Shown one piece after another: positions 15,793 through 25,582 of a stretch of DNA of 64,000 bases (position 1 is its first letter; every line of letters begins with the position of its first letter). Source of the DNA: Shimia gijangensis (GTDB taxonomy: Bacteria; Pseudomonadota; Alphaproteobacteria; Rhodobacterales; Rhodobacteraceae); NCBI RefSeq assembly GCF_900142085.1, contig NZ_FQZQ01000003.1:186001-250000 (forward strand), given 5' to 3'. Both the position numbers and the translations under genes were made by a program. A model generated the notes under the pieces. The model had not been told where the DNA came from, did no database searches, and was given only the letters and a program-made list of their open reading frames with translations.

Positions 15793-16089
15793 ATGAGATA
15801 TTTTATCGGAATAGTTCTGTCGCTGGGATTTTTGTTATTTGGGGTTGTGATCCTTGGTGCCGGAATTGAAACAATTGATGCCAAAGGAATGACCGAAGAT
15901 GCAATTGCCGCGCCGGTTTTCGGCGGAGGTCTCAGCCTTATCGGAGTCGTTATCTTTTTTGCCGCCCGGGGCGCTCATAAAAAACGTAAAGCCGGTCAAA
16001 AGGCGGATTACGGCGAGGCAGGCGCCACAATTCTGGGGATGTCCATGGTGTCGGACAGCTTTGATGATGATGGTGGGTTTGACGACTAG
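15793..16089 (+). CDS. Small two-helix membrane protein
   Basis: 98 residues with two hydrophobic segments, about 4-24 (FIGIVLSLGFLLFGVVILGAG) and about 43-62 (PVFGGGLSLIGVVIFFAARG). A Lys/Arg-rich stretch (HKKRKAGQKAD) and an Asp-rich C-terminus (SFDDDGGFDD) follow. The positive stretch after the second helix suggests both ends face the cytoplasm. I do not recognise the family. ATG at 15793 has AGGAAAGAG upstream, which lies in a small hairpin. It is 80 bases after the DUF3179 gene and may share its transcript. Confidence 0.65.
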   Translation: MRYFIGIVLSLGFLLFGVVILGAGIETIDAKGMTEDAIAAPVFGGGLSLIGVVIFFAARGAHKKRKAGQKADYGEAGATILGMSMVSDSFDDDGGFDD

Positions 16090-16283
16090 ATACGATCTGT
16101 CAGGAATTGGCGCAACCAGCGTCCAAACCCGACGTAAGAGCATGCGAAGTCAGATCTTCCCAATTTGTCGTGTGCATTTGCTCAAAAATAAGACATTGGC
16201 GTGTCGTGAACGTTCAGAAAAGTCGCATGCTTTGAAGTAGCATTGCCGATAACACCGATAAATTGATTCTGAAGGGACACGAC

Positions 16284-17750
16284 ATGCCTGCCGATACACA
16301 TCCCAATATTCTGTTGATCATGACCGACCAGATGCCGCCCTTTATGCTCGAGGCCTGCGGGTATCCACAGGCGCGGACTCGGCATATGTCGGCGTTGGCG
16401 CAGCGGTCGGTGGCATTCACCAACGCTTATTCCCCCAGCCCCATCTGCGTGCCCGCGCGGTCCTGTTTCATGACTGGTATGCACACATCAACAACGGGAT
16501 GTTATGACAATGGCGATCCCTTCGATTCCTTTATTCCGACTTTTGCCCATTACCTTACCAATGCGGGATATGACACTGTTCTGGCAGGCAAAATGCACTT
16601 TATTGGTGCGGATCAGTTGCACGGTTTCAAGAGGCGCCTGAACACTGATGTTTACCCGTCAGGTTTTATCTGGTCCTACCCGATGCCGCCCGAAGATGAT
16701 CCGGATTTTCAGGCTTTTGATTTTGTCGCCCAATATGTCAGCGAGAACATCGGCCCCGGATGGTCGAAAGAACTGCAGTATGACGAAGAAACGCACTTTC
16801 GTAGCCTGGAATATCTGCGCCACACTCCAGAAGAGCCTTGGATGCTTACGGTATCTTTTACCAATCCACATCCACCTTACAAAGTTCCTAGTAAGTATTG
16901 GGAAATGTACAAGGATGCGGATCTGGATGTGCCACAGTTTCCTGAAGATATGGACCAGAGATACTCAGGCTATGATCGTCTGATGCGGCGTTGGCTTGGG
17001 CTGGATCGCGAGGGAGACCGCATCCGTGATCCGGAAAACCTGTTGGCGATGCGACGGGGGTTTGCGGCGCTGGCTCATTATGTGGACGACAAGATCGGTG
17101 AACTGATCGAAGTCTTGGAGGAACAGGGTTTGCGCGAAGATACGATCGTCATTTTGACGTCGGATCACGGCGAAATGCTAGGCGAGAAGGGCATGATCCA
17201 AAAACGCCACCTTTATGAATGGTCGACCCGTATTCCGTTGTTTATCGATATGCCCGGCGCGCCAGCAAGCAAGGTTGAAACCCCTGTATCGCTTATTGAT
17301 TTGCCGTCTACCTTAGTGGAGATGGCTGGCCAGACTCCAGCTGTTCCTATGGAGGGTCGCTCGTTGATGCCAGCATTGCGCGGCGAGGCTCTGGAGGTTG
17401 TTCCCATCATCTCCGAGTATCACGGAGAAGGGATTATGCGCCCGGCGTTTATGGTGCGCGTGGGGGACTGGAAGTATATTTATTGTCACGGTGAAGCGCC
17501 GCAGCTGTTCAATCTCGTTCAGGATCCGGATGAATGGAACAATCTGTCAGGGCGCCCGGAGCACGCCAAACTGGAGAATGAGCTGGATCAAATCATAACC
17601 GGTGGACGGTTCGATCTGGACAAGATCGGGAGTGACGTCTGGGATCGCCTAAAAATGAAAAATGTGGTCAACGCGGCGATGGATCGAAACAGCACGGCCT
17701 GGGATTACCAGGTCGACCAAAACGCAACTAGCCAATACGTGCGGCGTTGA
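16284..17750 (+). CDS. betC: Choline-sulfatase
   Basis: 488 residues of the type I sulfatase family. Cys55 in CVPAR (C-x-P-x-R) is the residue turned into formylglycine. The metal/catalytic residues are visible in LLIMTDQMPPF near the start and TSDHGEMLGEKGMIQK. The C-terminus (VNAAMDRNSTAWDYQVDQ, then QYVRR) is the short extra domain special to choline-sulfatases, which cut choline-O-sulfate to choline and sulfate for osmolyte or carbon use. No signal peptide, so it is cytoplasmic. The usual partners betI, betA, betB are not next to it. Start ATG follows GAAGGGA; a longer frame reaches 16263 but lacks a ribosome site. Confidence 0.9.
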   Translation: MPADTHPNILLIMTDQMPPFMLEACGYPQARTRHMSALAQRSVAFTNAYSPSPICVPARSCFMTGMHTSTTGCYDNGDPFDSFIPTFAHYLTNAGYDTVLAGKMHFIGADQLHGFKRRLNTDVYPSGFIWSYPMPPEDDPDFQAFDFVAQYVSENIGPGWSKELQYDEETHFRSLEYLRHTPEEPWMLTVSFTNPHPPYKVPSKYWEMYKDADLDVPQFPEDMDQRYSGYDRLMRRWLGLDREGDRIRDPENLLAMRRGFAALAHYVDDKIGELIEVLEEQGLREDTIVILTSDHGEMLGEKGMIQKRHLYEWSTRIPLFIDMPGAPASKVETPVSLIDLPSTLVEMAGQTPAVPMEGRSLMPALRGEALEVVPIISEYHGEGIMRPAFMVRVGDWKYIYCHGEAPQLFNLVQDPDEWNNLSGRPEHAKLENELDQIITGGRFDLDKIGSDVWDRLKMKNVVNAAMDRNSTAWDYQVDQNATSQYVRR

Positions 17751-17765
17751 TACCTGTCGCGGACG

Positions 17766-17807
17766 GAAAAAAAAGGCGCTCCACCTGGAGCGCTCTTTAA
17801 GATTTTT
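17766..17807. terminator. Bidirectional terminator between betC and bactofilin gene
   Basis: Stem GCGCTCC / GGAGCGC with an ACCT loop, preceded by eight A residues and followed by TCTTTAAGATTTTT. It can end the convergent betC and bactofilin transcripts. Confidence 0.75.
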
Positions 17808-17821
17808 GTGGATCAAAGGTA

Positions 17822-18325
17822 TTAGACGTTGGCTTTAGGTGCAGCGGCCTTGGGGGCTGCATCTTTCTTGGTCAGCGGGTCGTCCTGACGCTGAACAGAA
17901 CCTTCGAAATGCGCACCGCTTTCGATCGCGATAGTCTTGTGGATGATGTCACCTTCGACGCGTGCGGTCGATGTCAGGCGCACTTTCAAGCCACGTACGC
18001 GGCCCACGATACGGCCATTGATCACCACATCATCAGCGATCACTTCGCCTTTGATTGTCGCGCTTTCGCCAATTGTAAGCAGGTGCGCACGAATGTCGCC
18101 TTCCACGGTGCCTTCCACTTGGATGTCACCGGTTGTTTTCATGTTTCCCGTAACATGCAGGTCCGAAGACAGAATCGACGCGGGCGGTTTTGCCTTGGGC
18201 GCCGCTGCTTTGAAATCGCCAGCAGGCTTTGGTGGAATCTTGGCAGCCGGAGCTTCCGGTACAGCAGATTTAGCTGCATCAGCGGATTTCGGTGCGGGTT
18301 CGTTGATTTTGCTCTTAGAAAACAT
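17822..18325 (-). CDS. Bactofilin (polymer-forming cytoskeletal protein)
   Basis: 167 residues. The central part (about 50-140) is the bactofilin beta-helix with the regularly spaced hydrophobic pattern, for example IQVEGTVEGDIRAHLLTIG, KGEVIADDVVINGRIVG and VRLTSTARVEGDIIHKTIAI. The N-terminal 45 residues and the C-terminus are Ala/Pro/Lys-rich and disordered. Bactofilins polymerise without nucleotide and position cell-wall enzymes. The start lies inside the end of the upstream M23 peptidase gene (11-base overlap), a pairing also seen in other bacteria where the two act together on cell shape. Confidence 0.92.
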   Translation of the reverse strand: MFSKSKINEPAPKSADAAKSAVPEAPAAKIPPKPAGDFKAAAPKAKPPASILSSDLHVTGNMKTTGDIQVEGTVEGDIRAHLLTIGESATIKGEVIADDVVINGRIVGRVRGLKVRLTSTARVEGDIIHKTIAIESGAHFEGSVQRQDDPLTKKDAAPKAAAPKANV

Positions 18326-19628
18326 TTCGTCCAGCCTTGATAAATTTCATCGCATTGACGGCGCGTCCGTTCTTGCGAATTTCATAGTGCAGGTGCGTGC
18401 CTGTCGATCGTCCAGAATTGCCCATATCACCTATCTGTTCGCCGCGCGAGACCCTTTGTCCGACCTTCACGCGGATTTTCGCCAAGTGGGCGTAACGGGT
18501 TTCGATTCCGTATTCGTGTTTGATCTTGATCAGGCGGCCATATCCCGACAGCCAATCGGCGTGGATGACCACACCGTCCGCGGTAGAATAGATTGGAGTG
18601 CCGTGTTTTGCCGCAAAATCAGTCCCATTATGCATCCGTCCCCAGCGCATGCCAAATCCGCTGGTGTAGCGGAAGGCGCTTTTCAGCGGCGAATCTAAAG
18701 GCAGTGTCTCTGCCGCAATGCGGTACATGTTCAACTCATCCAGTTGATCCAATAAGTCGTTGGCGCGCAGGGTTTCCTTGGTCAACTCGCCCCCCTTGGT
18801 CGAGAACGCAAGCGGCATCAGAGGGCCACCTCGGCCATTGTATCCACGACGTACTTCGTTCAGCAGCGATTTGGTATCCATGCCAGCGGCTGTGAACATT
18901 TTCTCAAGCGGCTCAACCGAAATGGTCATCGCGTCTTCGAGTTGGCGGAAAATCTGGTCGTTCTTTTCTTCCATCAGAGCCAACTCCAGCTCCATTTCTT
19001 TGACCGCTTTCAAGGCCTCTTCCGCATCTGCGATAACTTGATCCCGTTCAGCGGCTGTTTGCGCCAGAACAGAGGACAGGGCATCCATCATGTCATTGCC
19101 AAGAGGCGCTCCGCCAGAACCCGCGGTGGCCGATTGGTTTGCGCTGTTTTCAAGGTTTGAGGTATGTGCCAGTGCCGTTTCACGCTCTTTCATGGTGCGT
19201 CGCAGGGTCGATTGGATAACCTCAATGCCGGTTTCCAACTCGCGACGCCGGGATTCCGAGGCCAAAAGCTCGGATTGCATAGCGGAGATTTGCGAAAGCG
19301 CTGAGTTAAATCGGTTTTGCGCGGCCAAAGCCTCTTCGGTGCGCACATCGCGCTCGTCCGAGAGATTGTTCAGCCGTTGCTCATAAGTCTGTTGATCGCG
19401 GCGGGCCTGTTCGCGGAAATTGCCAGAGCCAATCGAGTCCATCAGCAGGATCGCAGTGGCAATAATCGTCCATGCGATAATCAGCGATCCCCCCATAAAA
19501 GCGATCAGCTGAGTGCTGGGGCGCAGGCGAATAAATCGCGTGTCGTCCTCGGAGCGCAGGAACAACCGACGCTCTGGGAAATACTGCTCAAGTACAGTGT
19601 GTAATTTGATAGCCAGCCGTGTGCGCAC
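18315..19628 (-). CDS. DUF5930/M23-family membrane-anchored murein peptidase
   Basis: 437 residues. One membrane segment at about residues 42-63 (LIAFMGGSLIIAWTIIATAILL), a long coiled coil (about 75-280) and a C-terminal LytM/M23 domain with the zinc motifs: MHNGTDFA (H-x3-D) and HLHYEIR (H-x-H). It probably cleaves peptidoglycan cross-links, or scaffolds a lytic enzyme. The longest frame starts at 19649. GTG at 19628 is preferred because AAGGACGAGG precedes it and it gives the family's usual start. It overlaps the bactofilin gene by 11 bases, pointing to coordinated cell-shape function. Confidence 0.9.
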   Translation of the reverse strand: MRTRLAIKLHTVLEQYFPERRLFLRSEDDTRFIRLRPSTQLIAFMGGSLIIAWTIIATAILLMDSIGSGNFREQARRDQQTYEQRLNNLSDERDVRTEEALAAQNRFNSALSQISAMQSELLASESRRRELETGIEVIQSTLRRTMKERETALAHTSNLENSANQSATAGSGGAPLGNDMMDALSSVLAQTAAERDQVIADAEEALKAVKEMELELALMEEKNDQIFRQLEDAMTISVEPLEKMFTAAGMDTKSLLNEVRRGYNGRGGPLMPLAFSTKGGELTKETLRANDLLDQLDELNMYRIAAETLPLDSPLKSAFRYTSGFGMRWGRMHNGTDFAAKHGTPIYSTADGVVIHADWLSGYGRLIKIKHEYGIETRYAHLAKIRVKVGQRVSRGEQIGDMGNSGRSTGTHLHYEIRKNGRAVNAMKFIKAGRNVF

Positions 19629-19796
19629 GTGCCTCGTCCTTAATCCCATCCCAGATGTCCGAGGTTCTTGTCTTTGCCCCGGCCCGGATTTCTTAACGAG
19701 CAGTTGCGGTTAGGGCAAGGTTTTTACGCCTTTCAAAGGGGCGGCAAGGCGGCGCAGTTTGACCGATCGCGCAAACTATCGCCGATCGCAGAGGAG

Positions 19797-20630
19797 CTAA
19801 GTGCGCTTTTTGCGAGGCGTTTCGTCGGCGAGTGGCCAGTAGAAATCGGGCGGCAACCCAGCTTCGGCGCGCTTTTCTTCGTTAAACGGTGGCTTAAGGG
19901 TCGAATGGAAATAGCGCCGCACAAGCGTGTGAAACACGTCCTTTGGATCCAGATTGTTGCGCCCGCACAAGAAATGAAACCACTTTGACCCATAGGCGAC
20001 ATGACCAACTTCTTCGGCATAGATCAGCTCAAGCGCCTCAATCGTTTTGGCCTCCTTGGCTTGTTTGAAAACCTGGATCATGCCCGGTGTCACATCCAGC
20101 CCGCGGGCCTCAAGAACCATGGGTACAACCGCAAGACGCCCCATGAAGTCCTGCGCCGTGTCTTCGGCCGCGCGCCACATGCCCGCGTGGGCCGGCAGAG
20201 CCCCATAATGGCTGCCCATCGCTTCAAGACAGTCACATATCAAATTGAAATGTTTAGATTCTTCATCCGCTGACTTGACCCAGTCGTCGTAAAATCCAAC
20301 CGGCATGGGTTCGTCAGAAAAACGCGCGATTATGTCCCAGTGCAGATCAACCGCGTTCAATTCGATATGGGCCACGGCGTGCAGCAATGCAATGCGACCC
20401 TGCGGGCTGCCGGGGCGCCTGCGCGGAACATCCCGTGGCGATAACAGTTCGGGCTTTTCCGGCCTCGATGGCTGCATCGGCGGAACCGCATTGCCAATTT
20501 CCAATGCTTTTCCAGCATCACGAGACGCAAACCATGTCGCCGCATGTTGGTGACTAAGCGCGGTCTTGACCCGACCATCAGCCGTGGTCAGCACATCAAC
20601 CGCCATTTGTGTGAGCGTCAAATCGGTCAC
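19797..20630 (-). CDS. DUF455 ferritin-like protein
   Basis: 277 residues of the DUF455 family, a ferritin-like helical bundle. Candidate metal ligands are in AVAHIELNAVDLHWDI, KSADEESKHFNLI and ELIYAEEVGHVAYG, matching the Glu/His pattern of a di-iron site. The family is found widely in bacteria but has no agreed function; some members are annotated as rhamnosyltransferase-associated. The start ATG overlaps the stop of the upstream peroxiredoxin gene (ATGA), so both are translated together, hinting at a shared oxidative-stress role. There is a spacer of about 147 bases to the M23 gene upstream of it on the same strand order. Confidence 0.85.
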   Translation of the reverse strand: MTDLTLTQMAVDVLTTADGRVKTALSHQHAATWFASRDAGKALEIGNAVPPMQPSRPEKPELLSPRDVPRRRPGSPQGRIALLHAVAHIELNAVDLHWDIIARFSDEPMPVGFYDDWVKSADEESKHFNLICDCLEAMGSHYGALPAHAGMWRAAEDTAQDFMGRLAVVPMVLEARGLDVTPGMIQVFKQAKEAKTIEALELIYAEEVGHVAYGSKWFHFLCGRNNLDPKDVFHTLVRRYFHSTLKPPFNEEKRAEAGLPPDFYWPLADETPRKKRT

Positions 20631-21088
20631 AGCGCTTTCACCGCCTCCAGGACCTCGGTCACATGGCCATCAACTTTGACCTTGCGCCAGATACCTGCGA
20701 TGCGCCCTAAATCATCGATAAGAAACGTCGACCGTTCGATTCCCATAAAGGTCTTCCCGTACATCTTTTTTTCTTTCCAGACGCCGTAACGTTCACAGAC
20801 GTCGCTGTGTTCGTCCGACAAAAGCGGCATGCCCAGTTCCTTTTTGGCAATGAACCGCTCATGCGAGGCCAACGAGTCCTTGGAAATTCCCAGAACCACG
20901 GCACCGTTTTTCTCGAACTCAGGCAGGGCCTCGGTAAAGCCAATCGCCTCTTTTGTGCAACCCGCAGTGTTGTCACGTGGATAAAAGAACAGCACCACCT
21001 TTTGGCCCCGGAGTGATGCCAGCGACACCTGCTGATCTGCGTTGGCGGGCAATATCACCTCAGGGGCGGGGTCTAACAGGTCAAACAT
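20627..21088 (-). CDS. bcp: Peroxiredoxin, Bcp/PrxQ type
   Basis: 153 residues with the PrxQ fold. The peroxidatic cysteine is Cys44 in YPRDNTAGCTKEA. The usual resolving cysteine five residues later is absent (Ile49 instead), and the only other cysteine is Cys98 (SDVCERYGVW). So it works either as a one-cysteine enzyme or through Cys98. Bcp-type enzymes reduce hydroperoxides using thioredoxin. A much longer frame runs upstream to 21427, but ATG at 21088 gives the canonical start and the upstream part lies in the opposite gene. Its stop overlaps the start of the DUF455 gene (ATGA). Confidence 0.9.
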   Translation of the reverse strand: MFDLLDPAPEVILPANADQQVSLASLRGQKVVLFFYPRDNTAGCTKEAIGFTEALPEFEKNGAVVLGISKDSLASHERFIAKKELGMPLLSDEHSDVCERYGVWKEKKMYGKTFMGIERSTFLIDDLGRIAGIWRKVKVDGHVTEVLEAVKAL

Positions 21089-21151
21089 CTTGAGATTCCT
21101 CGGATTACACAGGCATAACGTATAACGAGTGTATGGCTGAGCAAGCCCAAT

Positions 21152-24100
21152 ATGAAGCAGATGAGGTTTACCCTGTCCCAAGCCGACAACACAGAGCCGG
21201 AAACGCAACAGCGTCCACGTCGAATGCGACGCGTTGGGCTGTGGTTGTTGATGAGCGTCAGTTTGTTTATTGTTGCTTTTACAGTCGCTCTTTTTGTGTT
21301 GATCGGGCGGCCTTTGCAGCTTCCGACCTTTGTGGCAGATCGCGCCGAAGAGGTTCTGGCCAGCCAGTTTCCACAAGTTGAGGTGTCTCTTGGCGATATT
21401 TCGATTGTGGTGGAGGGCAATTGGCACCCCCGAATTCGGGCCCGTAACATTGTGTTGCGCGAGGCCAAATCCTCGAGCGCGATTGAACTAGAGGAAGTCG
21501 ACGTCACATTGTCGTTAACCGAAGTCCTTCGAGGGCAGATGGCCCCAAAGCGCGTTCATCTGTCGGGAGCGTTTCTGAGCCTTCGGCGTTTGGGGGATGG
21601 GGCGTTCAATATCACGCTGGGCGAGGGGGCCAGTGCAGATCCCATCGACGCGAGCACCACCTTGGCGAATTTGGGTCCCGCGTTAGAGACCATTTTTGAC
21701 CAACCGGGGCTGGCTTTGTTGGATGAGGTCGAAATTGAGGCCTTGCACCTTCGGTATGAGGATGTGCGTGCAGGTCGGGGGTGGACGATTGATGGCGGGC
21801 AGGCACGATTGACGCGGGATGGCAATGACCTGAACCTGTCGGCCAGCCTTATTGCCTTGGGCGCACGGTCTTATGTGTCTTCGATCGAGGTGACGGCCCA
21901 GACGTCTTTTGCCACCAATGTGTCCCATTTCGGCATGACTTTTGAAGACTTGCCCGCAAGTGATATCGCCTCGCAATCTCCGGCGCTCGCCTGGCTTGAG
22001 ATTTTGCAGGCTCCCATTTCGGGGTCACTAAGGGCGTCGACGGACGGCCAGGGTGTGTTGGGCCCGACAAGTGTCGCCCTGCAAATTGGAGCAGGTGCAC
22101 TGCAACCGGACAATGAAGTCAAACCCATCCCCTTTGACTCGGCCCACACCTATTTGTCGTTTGATCCCAAAAGCCAGACCCTGACGCTGGACGAGTTTTC
22201 ACTACAGGCAGGTTGGGTTGGTGCACGGGCTTTTGGCACTGCGTATTTGCGAAAAATGGACAGTGGCCTGCCGCAGGAAATGATTGTGCAACTCGAGTTT
22301 TCGCAACTGGATCTCAATCCAAACAATCTTGCCGATAGTCCTATTGCATTGGATAACGCCTTTGCTGACGTGCGTCTTCAGATCAATCCCTTTGAACTGA
22401 CAGTTGGGCAATTGGTGTTGTCACAGAAAGGTCAGAGGCTGAATTTAAAAGGGTGGTTGGCACCTCAGAATGATGTCTGGGATTACAAAGTCGACGGCAG
22501 CATGACCAGCTTGAATCTTGATGCCGCCCTCGGCGCCTGGCCAGAGCGCTTTAAACCAAAGCTGCGCAATTGGATAAGCAAAAATATCCATTCGATTGCC
22601 CTCAAAGACATTAACGTTGCATTGCGATCAAAGGGGGCTGAACCTCCGGACGTTTATCTGGATTTCCTGTTCTCTGATCTAAACCTCAAATTCATGAAAA
22701 ATATGCCAATCCTGCGCGCGGGGCAGGGGGTTGCTTCGTTCATGCGCAACCGTTTTCTTGTAGGTGCCGAAAGTGGGTATGTTACAGCGGATCAAGGCGG
22801 AGACATCGATATTTCGGGCACAGGTTTCGTGGTGCACAACACGCGTCTCAAGGAATCTCCAGCAACCGTTAGGTTGTCAGCCAAAGGTCCGGTGACCGCC
22901 GCCTTGTCGCTGCTCAATCGCAAGCCCTTGTCGGTAATGGACAAAGCCAAATTACCCGTTGATCTTGCTAAAGGGTCAGTGCGCGGCGTGGGAACAATCG
23001 ATCTGACGCTAAAACAAAAGGTCAAACCCGAGGATGTCATTTTTGCCGTCGATTTGGTGGTGCCTCAGGTTGAAACGTCGCATTTCATCAAGGACAAAGT
23101 GATCGCTGGGGCGCTTACGGGCACAGTAAACAACAAAGAGATCGTGATTGATGGTGATGTCACCGTCGGACGGTTGCCGGTTCAGGCGCGGTGGCGTTCG
23201 AAAATCGGACCAAATAGCGGCGGAAAAAGCGCGATAACTGGCACAGCAGAACTTAGCCAATTGGCGGTGGACGAGTTTGACGTCGGTTTTCCGGATGGCA
23301 CGTTTTCTGGCAAGGCATTGGCCGATTTCCGAATGGAGATGATGCGCGGTGTGCCACCAACTTTGACGCTGAATTCCGATATTGAGGGGCTTGGCGTTTC
23401 TTTTCCACCTCTGGGGTATGCCAAACCCAAGAACAGCACAGGGCGGGCCACCATGGACATGACTGTATCCAGTCCGCCGAGCATTGATGAATTTACCTTT
23501 CAGGCCCCCGGCCTCTCAGTAGATGGGAGTGTTGCGATGCGCCCAAAAGGCGGTCTCGACCGGGTTAAACTGAACGCCTTTGAGGTCGGAGACTGGCTAA
23601 ATGGCACCGGCGAAATTCGAAGCAGGGGCGAGGGGATTGCACCTGAAATCAACCTATTTAGCGGACGTTTCGATGTAAGGGGGTTGCCTTCGGGCGATGG
23701 GTCCGAGAGTGGCGCAAGCACATCAGGCGGAGGGCTTGGGCCAATTTCAGCCAATCTTGAGCGCGTTCAAATTACCGACACCTATTACCTGTCAAATTTT
23801 AAAGGACGGTTCGAGGATAAGGGGGGCTTTGGAGGCGACTTTACAGGTTTGTTCAACGGACAAGCCCCAATTGCCGGCCAAATGGTGTCTCAGAAAAAAG
23901 GGCAGGCGTTCAAAATAACATCTGATCAAGGCGGTCAGGTGATCTCGGCCATGGGGATAACAAAATCCTCGGGACAAGGAGACCTGGTGTTGCACTTGTC
24001 GCCGGGCGCACAGGAGGGGCATTTCTCGGGAAATGTCACGATACTGAACGTCAGAATTCAGGAGGCTCCTGCCTTTGCAGAGCTGTTGAACGCAGTCAGC

Positions 24101-24538
24101 GTGATTGGTCTTTTAGACCAGTTAAACGGACCGGGCATTCTGTTAACCGAAATTGCTGGCAGTTTCCTCTTGGCACCGAACAAATTGACCATCACCCAAG
24201 GCAGCGCAGTTGGTCCGGCCATGGGTATTTCGTTGGATGGGGTTATGAACCTTACAACCCGTTTTATGAATTTTCAGGGCGCCTTCTCTCCGGTTTACAT
24301 TATCAATTCGGTTGGCCGGGTCATCTCCAAGAAAGGCGAGGGGCTCATTGCCTTTAACTATCACCTCAAAGGCACGCCGGATTCGGTGCAGATTGCCGTC
24401 AATCCGCTATCGGCCTTGACGCCGGGGTTTTTCCGCGAGATTTTCCGCGCGCCAAGCCCGGACGGGACTGGACCAAAGCCCCGCACGCGTTCTTTGGAAG
24501 ATGAAACCGAAGGCTCACAGGATCCTGACGCAAGATGA
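21152..24538 (+). CDS. YhdP/AsmA-like giant envelope protein (DUF3971)
   Basis: 1,128 residues. An N-terminal membrane anchor (about residues 28-50, [25 protein letters not shown]) is followed by a long beta-rich region, typical of AsmA-like/YhdP proteins with a DUF3971 region and an AsmA-like C-terminal part. Members of this group are now thought to carry phospholipids between the inner and outer membranes. Stretches such as [30 protein letters not shown] near the start and [24 protein letters not shown] near the end fit the family. The start is uncertain by three codons (ATG at 21152 or 21161). The stop overlaps the queA start (ATGA). It is divergent from the peroxiredoxin gene with a 63-base spacer. 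Confidence 0.85.
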   Translation: MKQMRFTLSQADNTEPETQQRPRRMRRVGLWLLMSVSLFIVAFTVALFVLIGRPLQLPTFVADRAEEVLASQFPQVEVSLGDISIVVEGNWHPRIRARNIVLREAKSSSAIELEEVDVTLSLTEVLRGQMAPKRVHLSGAFLSLRRLGDGAFNITLGEGASADPIDASTTLANLGPALETIFDQPGLALLDEVEIEALHLRYEDVRAGRGWTIDGGQARLTRDGNDLNLSASLIALGARSYVSSIEVTAQTSFATNVSHFGMTFEDLPASDIASQSPALAWLEILQAPISGSLRASTDGQGVLGPTSVALQIGAGALQPDNEVKPIPFDSAHTYLSFDPKSQTLTLDEFSLQAGWVGARAFGTAYLRKMDSGLPQEMIVQLEFSQLDLNPNNLADSPIALDNAFADVRLQINPFELTVGQLVLSQKGQRLNLKGWLAPQNDVWDYKVDGSMTSLNLDAALGAWPERFKPKLRNWISKNIHSIALKDINVALRSKGAEPPDVYLDFLFSDLNLKFMKNMPILRAGQGVASFMRNRFLVGAESGYVTADQGGDIDISGTGFVVHNTRLKESPATVRLSAKGPVTAALSLLNRKPLSVMDKAKLPVDLAKGSVRGVGTIDLTLKQKVKPEDVIFAVDLVVPQVETSHFIKDKVIAGALTGTVNNKEIVIDGDVTVGRLPVQARWRSKIGPNSGGKSAITGTAELSQLAVDEFDVGFPDGTFSGKALADFRMEMMRGVPPTLTLNSDIEGLGVSFPPLGYAKPKNSTGRATMDMTVSSPPSIDEFTFQAPGLSVDGSVAMRPKGGLDRVKLNAFEVGDWLNGTGEIRSRGEGIAPEINLFSGRFDVRGLPSGDGSESGASTSGGGLGPISANLERVQITDTYYLSNFKGRFEDKGGFGGDFTGLFNGQAPIAGQMVSQKKGQAFKITSDQGGQVISAMGITKSSGQGDLVLHLSPGAQEGHFSGNVTILNVRIQEAPAFAELLNAVSVIGLLDQLNGPGILLTEIAGSFLLAPNKLTITQGSAVGPAMGISLDGVMNLTTRFMNFQGAFSPVYIINSVGRVISKKGEGLIAFNYHLKGTPDSVQIAVNPLSALTPGFFREIFRAPSPDGTGPKPRTRSLEDETEGSQDPDAR

Positions 24539-25581
24539 AACTCGCAGATTTTGATTTCGATTTGCCCGAGGCACTGATTGCCACACGGCCTGCCAATCCT
24601 CGCAGTTCTGCCCGTTTGCTGGTGGCCAATGGTGACCAAATTACTGATGGCGCGGTGTCCGACCTTGTCGACTGGTTGCGCCCCGGAGACCGATTGGTTT
24701 TGAATGATACCAAGGTCATTCCAGCGCGTTTGACAGGGTTTCGTACCCGATCAGGCCCCGAAGGTGACACGCGGTCCAAAATTGAAGTCACTCTGTTGGA
24801 ACCAAATGCGGAAGGGACATGGTCTGCGCTGGTCAAGCCTTTGCGAAAAATTCGTGAAGGTGAAAAGGTTGTGTTTTCTGACACTCTTGCGGCCACATTG
24901 ATTGCGAAAACCGATGGGCAAGCGCATTTGCAGTTTGACCTGGCTGGGGAGGATTTCGATGCGGCACTGGCAGATGCCGGTGCCATGCCTCTGCCGCCTT
25001 ACATTGCGGCCAAACGTGCGGCTGATGAACAGGACAAAACGGACTATCAAACTGTCTGGGCGCGACACTCAGGAGCCGTGGCTGCCCCCACAGCGTCCCT
25101 GCATTTTGATCCGCCTTTGCTGGAGCGTCTCAAAGCCAAAGGGGTTACTTTCACCTATGTCACATTACATGTCGGAGCCGGAACATTCCTGCCTGTAAAA
25201 GTCGATGATGTGACAACGCATAAAATGCATTCAGAATGGGGGCAGGTAAGCCGTCAGGCAGCGGCAGAAATTGCAGCCACAAAGGTGGCCGGAGGCCGGG
25301 TCATCCCGGTTGGAACCACCGCGTTGCGACTGATTGAAAGCGCGACGCGTGACGGGGCCATGAAAGCCTGGGAAGGCGGAACAGATATATTTATCTACCC
25401 AGGTTTTGAATTTCGGATCGCTGATGCATTGATGACCAATTTTCATCTTCCCAAGTCGACATTGATGATGTTGGTGTCGGCGTTAATGGGGCAGGACCAA
25501 ATACGCCACATTTACGCGCATGCGATTGCAGAAAAGTACCGATTTTTTTCTTATGGAGACGCGTCTCTCTTACTTCCATGA
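24535..25581 (+). CDS. queA: S-adenosylmethionine:tRNA ribosyltransferase-isomerase (queuosine synthesis)
   Basis: 348 residues, standard for QueA, which transfers and isomerises the ribosyl group of SAM onto preQ1-modified tRNA, giving epoxyqueuosine. Family stretches include [15 protein letters not shown] at the start, [47 protein letters not shown] and [17 protein letters not shown] near the end. Its ATG overlaps the stop of the AsmA-like gene. Immediately after its stop lies a broken Hint-domain gene. No tgt or queG gene is adjacent. Confidence 0.96.
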   Translation: MKLADFDFDLPEALIATRPANPRSSARLLVANGDQITDGAVSDLVDWLRPGDRLVLNDTKVIPARLTGFRTRSGPEGDTRSKIEVTLLEPNAEGTWSALVKPLRKIREGEKVVFSDTLAATLIAKTDGQAHLQFDLAGEDFDAALADAGAMPLPPYIAAKRAADEQDKTDYQTVWARHSGAVAAPTASLHFDPPLLERLKAKGVTFTYVTLHVGAGTFLPVKVDDVTTHKMHSEWGQVSRQAAAEIAATKVAGGRVIPVGTTALRLIESATRDGAMKAWEGGTDIFIYPGFEFRIADALMTNFHLPKSTLMMLVSALMGQDQIRHIYAHAIAEKYRFFSYGDASLLLP

Positions 25582-25582
25582 A

